Shown here: piece after piece, positions 7,170 through 13,465 of the stretch
Numbering within the stretch: position 1 is the stretch's first letter
How the letters are laid out: each line of letters starts with the position of its first letter
Made by a program: the position numbers and the translations under genes
The notes under the pieces: model-generated
The model's input: the letters and a program-made list of their open reading frames with translations, nothing else
The model's database searches: none
What the model was told of the DNA's origin: nothing
Assembly (NCBI GenBank): GCA_028822885.1
Contig: JAPKCP010000053.1
Location: forward strand, 1 to 13,465
DNA: 13,465 bases
Source: Yoonia sp.
GTDB taxonomy: Bacteria; Pseudomonadota; Alphaproteobacteria; Rhodobacterales; Rhodobacteraceae
Direction of reading: 5' to 3'

Positions 7170-7805
7170 TTACTTGGTTCCAAACATCCGATCGCCCGCA
7201 TCCCCAAGACCCGGAACAATATAGCCGTTTTCATTCAAGTGGCTATCGACTGCAGCCGTGACAATCGGCACGTCTGGATGGGCCTCTTTCATCCGCGCAA
7301 TACCTTCTGGGGAAGCCAGTAGGCACAAAAAGCGGATATTTTTCGCTCCCGATTTTTTCAACAGATCGATCGCCGCAACAGAAGAGTTACCCGTCGCAAG
7401 CATTGGGTCCACTGCAATTACCAGACGTTCTGACATCTCAGTCGGCACCTTAAAGTAGTACTGCACAGGCATGAGCGTTTCTTCGTCACGGTAAAGACCC
7501 ACAAAGCCCACACGCGCAGATGGGATCAGTTCCAACACCCCATCGAGAAGGCCATTGCCTGCCCGCAGGATCGACACAAGTGCCAGCTTCTTGCCATCCA
7601 AAACAGGCGCGTCCATGGCCTCAACCGGGGTCTCAATACGGCGCGTTGTCAGCGGAAGACCGCGCGTAACCTCATAGGCCAGCAACTGTGAAATCTCGCG
7701 CAATAGTTGGCGGAAAACAGCCGTAGAGGTGTTTTTATCCCGCATCAGCGTCAGTTTGTGCTGCACCAAGGGGTGGGTAACGTGGGTCAGATGCGTATCA
7801 GTCAT
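7170..7805 (-). CDS. upp: Uracil phosphoribosyltransferase
   Basis: This 211-residue enzyme makes UMP from uracil and PRPP in the cytosol, the pyrimidine salvage step that uses uracil released by the upstream phosphorylase. The PRPP-binding loop is VIAVDPMLATGNSS (129-142). The uracil-binding C-terminal segment GYIVPGLGDAGDRMFGTK (194-211) is intact, and SILRAGNGLLDG (78-89) is the other conserved loop. Its length equals the usual bacterial size (about 208-210). GGAGG lies nine bases before the ATG at 7805, inside the end of add. The two genes overlap by eight bases. It is the last gene of the salvage operon. No convincing terminator follows in the 85 bases before the SPOR gene. Confidence 0.96.
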   Translation of the reverse strand: MTDTHLTHVTHPLVQHKLTLMRDKNTSTAVFRQLLREISQLLAYEVTRGLPLTTRRIETPVEAMDAPVLDGKKLALVSILRAGNGLLDGVLELIPSARVGFVGLYRDEETLMPVQYYFKVPTEMSERLVIAVDPMLATGNSSVAAIDLLKKSGAKNIRFLCLLASPEGIARMKEAHPDVPIVTAAVDSHLNENGYIVPGLGDAGDRMFGTK

Positions 7806-8793
7806 TTTTGGCAGCCTCCAGGCGTTTCACGATGGCCGCACGCGTTGTGTCGTCGCAAAACGCGGCCTCAATTGCAGTGGTGTTCAGCGCGTCAAAGTCA
7901 GGGCGGTCCCAACCGAAGACACGGTTCAGTTCTTCAAATTCACGGGTCATCGTTGTCGCAAAGAAGGGTGGATCGTCCGTTGAAACGGTCACTTTGACGC
8001 CACGCTCACGTAACTTTGCGATTGGGTGCGCATCCAAACCCGTGACGGCTTTTAGGACCACATTTGAGCCCGGACAGACCTCTAATACCACACCATCTGC
8101 CGCCAGCTGATCCACCAGCGCGTCATCATGGATCGCGTTAATTCCGTGCCCGATGCGTTCAACTTTGAGGTCGCGCAGGGTGTCGGCCACCATATCCGGC
8201 CCACCCCATTCGCCTGCGTGGCAGGTCAGTCGCAAACCAGCCTCGCGTGCTAAATCAAAGCTGTACGCGAAATCACCGGGACGTCCGACCATTTCAGCGC
8301 CCGCCATCCCAAACCCAACAAGATAGTCATCAGCCGTTTCTGCAGCGCATTTGGCCGCCGGAATTGCCTTTTCGGGACCAATGTGGCGCAAGCATGTGAC
8401 AATGGCGCGGTGCACAATGCCAAAGTCTTTTTCAGCCGCATCGGCACCTTCTTTGATCGCTGCAAGGAATTCTTTCCATGCGATCAGATCAGATCCACCA
8501 CAAAAGTCGGGCGACAGGAACGTTTCCGCATAGATCACACCTGATTTTGCCGTCTCTTCAAGCGCCAGATAGGTCAAACGCTGGAAATCTTCGGGCGTCG
8601 TTAACGCTGCTGTCGCGCCGTCATAAACCTCAATGAAATGTGCAAAATCACGAAAGCTGTAATTGCCATTTTCATCAAACAGACCTTCAATATCGATCTT
8701 CTTTTCTTTCGCGATTTGACGCACGAATGACGGTGGCGCCGCGGCCTCGTGATGCAGGTGCAGTTCTACCTTGGGCATGGTCGCGAATGTCAT
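7798..8793 (-). CDS. add: Adenosine deaminase
   Basis: The 331-residue product belongs to the adenosine/AMP deaminase family of zinc hydrolases and converts (deoxy)adenosine to (deoxy)inosine. The metal and catalytic residues are all visible: His12 and His14 in VELHLHHE, His192 and Glu195 in CHAGE, His216 in RIGHG, and Asp273-Asp274 in STDDPPF. CPGSNVVL (240-247) is the usual substrate-pocket loop. The ATG at 8793 overlaps the deoB stop as ATGA, with AAAGGAAAG a few bases before it. An in-frame ATG at residue 6 is also possible. Its position between deoB and upp fits nucleoside salvage. An adenine deaminase of the same fold cannot be strictly excluded, but the context favours adenosine. Confidence 0.92.
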   Translation of the reverse strand: MTFATMPKVELHLHHEAAAPPSFVRQIAKEKKIDIEGLFDENGNYSFRDFAHFIEVYDGATAALTTPEDFQRLTYLALEETAKSGVIYAETFLSPDFCGGSDLIAWKEFLAAIKEGADAAEKDFGIVHRAIVTCLRHIGPEKAIPAAKCAAETADDYLVGFGMAGAEMVGRPGDFAYSFDLAREAGLRLTCHAGEWGGPDMVADTLRDLKVERIGHGINAIHDDALVDQLAADGVVLEVCPGSNVVLKAVTGLDAHPIAKLRERGVKVTVSTDDPPFFATTMTREFEELNRVFGWDRPDFDALNTTAIEAAFCDDTTRAAIVKRLEAAKND

Positions 8794-10016
8794 AGAAAGC
8801 TCTTTCCTTTACCCGTGTGGGGCACGTTCAAATGGGCGGCGATGGATGCCGCGACATCCGTAAATTGCAGGTGGCCAAGCGGTTTGGCCCCTATGCCATG
8901 AACCAACACAGGCACCCGTTCGCGGGTATGGTCGGTTCCGGGCCAAGTGGGGTCATTGCCATGATCTGCCGTCACGATCAACAGATCATCTGGCCTCAGG
9001 CGTAGCATCAGGTCGGCCAACGCCGCATCAAACCATTCCAGATGCCGCGCATAGCCCGCCACGTCACGGCGGTGGCCATATTCGCTGTCAAATTCCACAA
9101 AGTTCGCGAAAGTGAACGACCCGGGTGCGGCCTGATCGACCAGATTATTCAAGTCCGCCATCAGGCTGTCATCCCGGCCTTTACAGGTTGTGGTGATCCC
9201 ACGCATTGAAAAGATATCACCAATTTTGCCGACACCATGAACGGTGCGCCCAGCCGCGTGCACGTCATCGCAAAGCGTTGGCGATGGGGGTGCTATAGCA
9301 AAGTCTTTGCGGTTCGCCGTCCGTTTGAAACCGGTTTTCACGTCACCGATAAAGGGACGCGCAATCACACGTCCAATTCTCATGGCGTGTAATGTGGGGG
9401 CGATATCAGCGCAAAGCTTTAGCAGCCGGTCAAGTCCGAACACCTCTTCATGCGCCGCGATTTGCAGGACTGAATCCGCGGATGTGTAGCAAATCGGCCA
9501 ACCCGTCTGCATATGCCGCGCGCCTTCCTTTTCGATCACGGCAATGCCGCTGTCGTGGCGATTGGCGAGGATACCGCCAGTACCTGCCACTTCACAGATC
9601 ATTACAGTCAGATCATCGGAAAAGGCTGGGTCAGTGTTCGGGAACGTGTGCCAATCCCAAGGGACAGGCACACCGGCAAGCTCCCAGTGGCCAGACGGCG
9701 TGTCCTTGCCGCGCGAGACCTCTGTCGCAGCACCCCACGCGCCAGTTGGGGATTGCTTAAATCCATTGAATTCAAATCCCGAGGCAAGATTGACCGCAGC
9801 CCCAAGCCCAAGGTTGTTCAATGTTGGCACGATCAACGGCCCCATGCGTCCAATGTCCGCCTGACCGTTCGCACAAGCCTGCGCGATATGACCAAAGGTG
9901 TTTGATCCAGTATCAGGCAAATCACCGTTAAAGTATTCATTTGCATCAGGCGCACCACCAATGCCCACACTGTCAATCACAACCAAAAAGGCCCTTTGCT
10001 GGGGGGCGTCGGTCAT
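8790..10016 (-). CDS. deoB: Phosphopentomutase
   Basis: This 408-residue alkaline-phosphatase-superfamily enzyme interconverts ribose- or deoxyribose-1-phosphate and the 5-phosphate, linking phosphorolysis to central metabolism. The dimanganese ligands are visible: Asp15 (VVIDSVGIGGAPDA), Asp310 and His315 (EFDSEYGH), Asp351-His352 (TADHGND) and His363 (TDHTRER). Thr106 in GKDTPSGHWE is the residue phosphorylated in known members. Its length is normal (about 390-410). It overlaps deoA upstream and add downstream by four bases each (ATGA). AAGGA sits eight bases before the ATG. The deoxyribose-5-phosphate aldolase that would use its product is not in the window. Confidence 0.96.
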   Translation of the reverse strand: MTDAPQQRAFLVVIDSVGIGGAPDANEYFNGDLPDTGSNTFGHIAQACANGQADIGRMGPLIVPTLNNLGLGAAVNLASGFEFNGFKQSPTGAWGAATEVSRGKDTPSGHWELAGVPVPWDWHTFPNTDPAFSDDLTVMICEVAGTGGILANRHDSGIAVIEKEGARHMQTGWPICYTSADSVLQIAAHEEVFGLDRLLKLCADIAPTLHAMRIGRVIARPFIGDVKTGFKRTANRKDFAIAPPSPTLCDDVHAAGRTVHGVGKIGDIFSMRGITTTCKGRDDSLMADLNNLVDQAAPGSFTFANFVEFDSEYGHRRDVAGYARHLEWFDAALADLMLRLRPDDLLIVTADHGNDPTWPGTDHTRERVPVLVHGIGAKPLGHLQFTDVAASIAAHLNVPHTGKGKSFL

Positions 10017-11317
10017 GGGTCGATCCTTTCAATAATCAGCGGAGCATGTACGGGGGCATCCCCGAGCGTGATCGCTTTTAGAACCGCATGCGCTGCAATT
10101 TCTGCGGCGTCTTCGGTGGCTGCGTGAATTGTGCAAAGCGGCTGGCCGCGACTGACTTTATCACCCACGCTAAGCATGTCAGAGAACCCAACCGATGGAT
10201 CGATCTTGTCGGTCTCAACCTGACGCCCGCCACCCAAGGCGACAACTGCAAGCCCTAGCGCTTCACCATTGATTGCAGAGATATAGCCATCATTTGGCGC
10301 TGGAACGTCACCAATAATCTTGGCGGCTGGCAGATGCGTGCGCCAATCGTCGGCCATATCAGGCGGCCCACCTAAGGCTGCAACCATGTCTGCGAACCGA
10401 GTTAATGCATCGCCAGATGTGATCGCTGCTTGCAGACGTAATTTTGCCGAGGTCTCATCTTCACCGTGCAACGCCAAAACCCGCGCACCCAAGGCCACAC
10501 TCAGCTCAAACAGTCGTGGCGCGGCGGCGATATTGCCCGACAGGACTTCCATGCACGCCGCGATCTCAACTGCATTGCCAAGTGCAGGGGCCAACGGCGT
10601 GTTCATATCCGTGACCAAAGCCGCCGTTTTACACCCTGCCCCGTTTGCCGTGTCGACAAGGGCGCGTGCCAAAGCTGATGCCTCTTCATGGGTTTTCATA
10701 AACGCACCAGAACCTGCTTTGACGTCCAACACTAACCCATCCAAGCCTGCGGCTAGTTTTTTGGATAAGATCGAGGCGGTGATGAGATCGATACTGTCAA
10801 CCGTCGCAGTAACATCACGGATCGCGTAGAGCCGTTTGTCAGCCGGAGCGATAGCCCCCGTGGCCCCAACAATTGCGCAGCCAACTTTGCTGACAATCTG
10901 GCGCAACTTTGCCTCTGTCACCGATGTTGATAGCCCCGGTATCGCCTCAAGTTTATCAAGCGTGCCGCCTGTGTGCCCAAGCCCACGCCCCGAAATCATC
11001 GGCACATAGACACCGCAAGCCGCCAACGCAGGCGCGAGGATCAGTGACACGCAATCACCCACGCCCCCTGTCGAATGCTTGTCCAATACAGGGCCGTTCA
11101 AATCCCACGCCAACACGTCGCCACTGTCACGCATACCCGTCGTCAGTGCCACGCGTCCAGCATCCGAAAGCCCGTTAACACAGACTGCCATTGCAAATGC
11201 CCCGGCTTGCGCATCACTCACATCACCCGTTGCCAACCCGCCTGAAAACCACGCCAATTCAGCCGCATTTAGCGTCTGCTTGTGTCGTACTTTGGCGATG
11301 ATTGCCCGGGCATCCAT
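10013..11317 (-). CDS. deoA: Thymidine phosphorylase
   Basis: The 434-residue enzyme cleaves thymidine or deoxyuridine with phosphate to the free base and deoxyribose-1-phosphate. It shows the phosphate-binding motif KHSTGGVGD (80-88), the family signature SGRGLGHTGGTLDKLE (109-124), and the later LDVKAGSGAFM. The length is close to the E. coli enzyme (440). It begins three bases after the cdd stop and ends in an ATGA overlap with deoB, so translation is probably coupled throughout. The purine-rich AAGGA touches the start codon, too close for normal initiation, which also favours coupling. A broader pyrimidine-nucleoside phosphorylase activity is possible, since the two groups share these motifs. 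Confidence 0.95.
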   Translation of the reverse strand: MDARAIIAKVRHKQTLNAAELAWFSGGLATGDVSDAQAGAFAMAVCVNGLSDAGRVALTTGMRDSGDVLAWDLNGPVLDKHSTGGVGDCVSLILAPALAACGVYVPMISGRGLGHTGGTLDKLEAIPGLSTSVTEAKLRQIVSKVGCAIVGATGAIAPADKRLYAIRDVTATVDSIDLITASILSKKLAAGLDGLVLDVKAGSGAFMKTHEEASALARALVDTANGAGCKTAALVTDMNTPLAPALGNAVEIAACMEVLSGNIAAAPRLFELSVALGARVLALHGEDETSAKLRLQAAITSGDALTRFADMVAALGGPPDMADDWRTHLPAAKIIGDVPAPNDGYISAINGEALGLAVVALGGGRQVETDKIDPSVGFSDMLSVGDKVSRGQPLCTIHAATEDAAEIAAHAVLKAITLGDAPVHAPLIIERIDP

Positions 11318-11320
11318 TCC

Positions 11321-11713
11321 TTAGGTCCGCGTCATGAAATCTGCATCGAACTGACCCGGCAGCAATGCTCCAACGTTTGTGACCTCTTGCAGTCCGTCAG
11401 TCGTCAGCATCGTCACAACGGCGTCACCCGCAGCAAATTCAGCCAGTTTTTGGCGACATCCCCCACACGGCGTCACCGGTTTGGGGCTATCAGCCACCAC
11501 GGCCACCGCAACGATCTTCGTCTCACCAGCCGCGACCATGGCCGCGATTGCGCCCGCCTCAGCACAGGTGCCTTCGGGATAGGCCACGTTTTCAACGTTA
11601 CAGCCAACATAGATATTGCCGGCAGCCGTCTGGATGGCCGCACCAACCTTAAAGTTTGAATAAGGGGCATGGGCATTTTCGCGCACAGCGCGGGCGGCGT
11701 CGATAAGTATCAT
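11321..11713 (-). CDS. cdd: Cytidine deaminase
   Basis: This 130-residue protein is the short, tetrameric type of cytidine deaminase, turning (deoxy)cytidine into (deoxy)uridine. The zinc ligands are Cys50, Cys83 and Cys86 (TCAEAGA and PCGGC), with Glu52 as the catalytic acid/base. The substrate loop FKVGAAI (21-27) and NVENVAYPEG (39-48) are intact. AGGAG lies six bases before the ATG at 11713. That is a strong site, unlike the coupled starts downstream, so independent initiation is likely. A 60-base gap separates it from the cupin gene upstream on the same strand. The gap contains two short dyads (11722-11735 and 11745-11756) but no clear promoter. Confidence 0.96.
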   Translation of the reverse strand: MILIDAARAVRENAHAPYSNFKVGAAIQTAAGNIYVGCNVENVAYPEGTCAEAGAIAAMVAAGETKIVAVAVVADSPKPVTPCGGCRQKLAEFAAGDAVVTMLTTDGLQEVTNVGALLPGQFDADFMTRT

Positions 11714-11773
11714 AAGTGGCTCCTGTTTGATCAGGTGAATGTGACGTCCGGGGACGGGTGTTGCAAGTCAGGA

Positions 11774-12856
11774 TTACGCAGCAGGTACACCGGGCAGCGC
11801 CACTTCGAGAAGTTCAAGATCATCGCTCGCCTCTGCATAAAGTGTTGGCATGCCCGGCGGGATGACAAAAGCATCACCTGCTGACAAAATGTGTGGGTCT
11901 TGGCCATCACCGTGAAGCGTGAAGCGTCCCTCCATCACAAAGGTAAAGTGGATATCCGCATCGTGGCTGGCCCAGTCAGCCAAGCCATCGCCTTTACGGA
12001 TCACTTGCACGCCAGCGACGCCTTGGGTGTTGTCAGCAATCGTTGTGTCGCGACAAATATAACCCTGCAAACGGTGCGGGACCCATTCGGCACCCTCACC
12101 AACATTATGGACAAACCGTTGCCCCGCCCAAGTGCGGTCAGGGTTCAGCGTTGCAGTTGGAAGGGTCATAACATGATCAATCTCAGTCACATGCTCCGCA
12201 GGTACACCGATTTCGATGACCTCAATCCCATCTGATGCCTCAAGCACCCGGTGCCGGATTTCGGGGGGCTGAATAAAGCAATCACCAGCATTGAGGCGGA
12301 TTGGCCCACCTTGGTCTTCGTAAACAACATCCACCCAGCCGCGATAACAAAAGATCAGCTGGAACCCGACTTTATGATAATGCACCATGTCTGGGACAGG
12401 GCCACCATCAGGAATACGAATGTGGCTTGCGATGATCGATCCCCCCAGACGGTCAGGGATCAGGTCGCGGTAGTGCATACCGGCACGGCCAATGACCCAT
12501 GGGGCCTGATCCGCCAAGCGCCGCACGACAAAACTATGCGCGGTCTGCGGCAGTGTCAGTGGCGGATTAAGCGGTTCGACAATCACTATGGTGCCGCCGG
12601 GGGACGTGAGCGTTGTGTCACCACCCGCAAATTGCGGATCATCTGTCGCGATAATCACTGCGACAGGCGGTCCGGGAACCGCCGCATCCAAGCGCACAGC
12701 AAGACCGTGGCCACTTAGGACAGCTACACTTGGGTCATCAGCCGGATAAATACGGTCCATCCGCATCCCCAAAACTTTGGTGAAAAAGCCGATATCGGCC
12801 GTCAAATTGGTTGTGGGCAGGCGCACTTCGGCCTGAATAGCGTTGCTTTGTGTCAT
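11774..12856 (-). CDS. VOC (glyoxalase-like) plus double-cupin fusion protein
   Basis: I do not recognise a characterised gene. The 360-residue product has three parts. Residues 8-95 look like one VOC/glyoxalase module (VRLPTTNLTADIGFFTKVLGM). Residues about 150-225 form a cupin with HYH (159-161), Gln166 in place of the usual Glu, and His202 in PPEIRHRV. Residues about 285-355 form a second cupin with SHDADIHF (297-304) and PPGMPTLY (333-340), where Thr338 replaces the histidine normally found. So the first cupin may bind metal and the second probably binds it weakly or not at all. I chose ATG at 12856; a TTG seven codons upstream is less likely. It sits 60 bases before cdd on the same strand, suggesting it leads the salvage operon. 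It may be an enzyme of small cyclic or oxidised substrates, or a sensor. Confidence 0.75.
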   Translation of the reverse strand: MTQSNAIQAEVRLPTTNLTADIGFFTKVLGMRMDRIYPADDPSVAVLSGHGLAVRLDAAVPGPPVAVIIATDDPQFAGGDTTLTSPGGTIVIVEPLNPPLTLPQTAHSFVVRRLADQAPWVIGRAGMHYRDLIPDRLGGSIIASHIRIPDGGPVPDMVHYHKVGFQLIFCYRGWVDVVYEDQGGPIRLNAGDCFIQPPEIRHRVLEASDGIEVIEIGVPAEHVTEIDHVMTLPTATLNPDRTWAGQRFVHNVGEGAEWVPHRLQGYICRDTTIADNTQGVAGVQVIRKGDGLADWASHDADIHFTFVMEGRFTLHGDGQDPHILSAGDAFVIPPGMPTLYAEASDDLELLEVALPGVPAA

Positions 12857-12937
12857 CCGCGTAGCCTGTCGCGGCAAACATAGATTTGCAAGCAGCGTCA
12901 GATCGTGATTTGTTTAGGCTTCAAGACAACGCTTTCC

Positions 12938-12966
12938 TTGCCTCGGGAAAAGTAGTTTAATATTAA
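12938..12966 (+). promoter_or_regulatory. Candidate promoter of maeB
   Basis: TTGCCT (12938-12943) and TATTAA (12961-12966) are 17 bases apart, giving a short leader before the ATG at 12990. The -10 box lies within a perfect 14-base palindrome, the arrangement expected where a repressor blocks RNA polymerase. Confidence 0.45.
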
Positions 12967-12968
12967 AC
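12955..12968. promoter_or_regulatory. Perfect 14-base palindrome, possible operator
   Basis: GTTTAATATTAAAC equals its own reverse complement. It lies in the 133-base gap between the divergent cupin operon and maeB, 21 bases before the maeB start and about 100 bases before the cupin start. It has no loop, so it looks like a dimer-binding site rather than an RNA hairpin. I do not recognise the regulator; the half-site differs from the FNR-type TTGAT. Confidence 0.5.
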
Positions 12969-12989
12969 GAATTCCTTTCAGGTGGAAAT

Positions 12990-13465
12990 ATGACTGATAA
13001 AGCTAAAGACGCGCTGCGCGAAGAAGCACTAAACTATCACAAGTTCCCTAAGCCGGGTAAGCTGGAAATCCGGGCGACAAAACCGCTTGCGAACGGCCGC
13101 GACTTGGCCCGCGCTTATTCACCCGGCGTGGCCGAAGCCTGCATAGAGATTAAAGCGAACCCTGACACGGCCCGTGATTATACAACCCGCGGAAATCTTG
13201 TGGGCGTAGTGACAAACGGTACGGCTGTCCTTGGGCTTGGTAATATTGGTGCGCTGGCATCCAAACCCGTCATGGAAGGCAAAGCGGTTCTGTTCAAAAA
13301 ATTCGCGAACATTGATTGCTTTGATATTGAGCTGGATGAACCCGATCCTGTAAAACTTGCGGATATCGTCTGCGCCCTTGCGCCAACCTTTGGCGCAATC
13401 AACCTTGAAGATATCAAAGCACCCGATTGCTTTATCGTTGAAAAAATCTGCCGCGAACGGATGAA
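12990..13465 (+). CDS. maeB: NADP-dependent malic enzyme (MaeB type), N-terminal 158 residues, cut by the window edge
   Basis: The frame is open from ATG at 12990 to the right edge. Malic enzyme oxidatively decarboxylates malate to pyruvate, supplying NADPH and linking the TCA cycle with glycolysis or gluconeogenesis. The visible part has EALNYHKFPKPGKLEI (12-27), RAYSPGVAEAC (41-51, with the catalytic Tyr43), GTAVLGLGNIGALASKPVM (77-95), GKAVLFKKFANID (97-109, with Lys98 expected as the catalytic lysine) and NLEDIKAPD (138-146, with metal-binding Glu140 and Asp141). MaeB proteins are normally about 750 residues with a C-terminal phosphotransacetylase-like domain that would lie outside the window. 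AGGTGG a few bases before the ATG is a good ribosome binding site. It is divergent from the salvage operon and probably transcribed alone. Confidence 0.95.
   Translation, partial: MTDKAKDALREEALNYHKFPKPGKLEIRATKPLANGRDLARAYSPGVAEACIEIKANPDTARDYTTRGNLVGVVTNGTAVLGLGNIGALASKPVMEGKAVLFKKFANIDCFDIELDEPDPVKLADIVCALAPTFGAINLEDIKAPDCFIVEKICRERM

Noticed and set aside
10320..10829. Plus-strand open frame of 169 codons, and similar antisense frames within 11079-11659 and 11891-12718
   Set aside because: They are shadows of deoA, cdd and the cupin gene, which carry complete catalytic motifs on the opposite strand.
11722..11735. CCTG/CAGG hairpin covering part of the cdd ribosome binding site as a riboswitch-like control
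   Set aside because: The stem is only four bases, with no further structure around it; it is too little to claim regulation.

Overview
The window looks like a chromosomal segment from an alphaproteobacterium of the family Rhodobacteraceae (roseobacter group), with moderate GC content. The evidence is the protein families present: a Rhodobacteraceae-type Hint-domain protein, an AAE-type acyl-CoA synthetase, a SPOR-domain envelope protein, the compact cdd-deoA-deoB-add-upp salvage cluster, and a MaeB-type malic enzyme. The genus cannot be fixed from sequence alone. I saw no rRNA, tRNA, CRISPR array, insertion sequence or phage gene. No gene-free stretch exceeds about 200 bases.

Left part (1-2648), all minus strand. 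A cut-off ATP-grasp-type reading frame at the left edge appears to lack an internal block. Before it comes a Hint-fold protein without the catalytic cysteine, then a 192-base spacer holding an inverted repeat and a possible small leader frame. Next is a two-gene unit: a DMT/EamA membrane transporter followed, with a 4-base ATGA overlap, by a PAPS-dependent-type sulfotransferase.

Middle part (2649-7084). A 79-base divergent promoter region separates the transporter from a plus-strand fatty acyl-CoA synthetase. Next is a membrane-anchored protein that looks like an M48 metallopeptidase with its zinc site erased. This gene converges on a minus-strand secreted SPOR protein with four two-cysteine repeats. 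A hairpin that could terminate transcription both ways lies between them.

Right part (7170-12856), minus strand. One probable operon runs, in transcription order, VOC-bicupin protein, cdd, deoA, deoB, add, upp. The junctions among the five salvage genes are 4- or 8-base overlaps or a 3-base gap, so they are probably translationally coupled. Together they deaminate cytidine and adenosine nucleosides, phosphorolyse thymidine and deoxyuridine, convert (deoxy)ribose-1-phosphate to the 5-phosphate, and return uracil to UMP. No deoC or purine nucleoside phosphorylase gene is in view, so those steps must be encoded elsewhere. At the right edge, maeB starts divergently. Its likely promoter carries a perfect 14-base palindrome over the -10 element.

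Most of the window is ordinary core metabolism. The features most worth a second look are the internally deleted ATP-grasp frame, the pseudo-M48 protein, the cysteine-repeat SPOR protein, the cupin fusion leading the salvage operon, and the palindrome before maeB.
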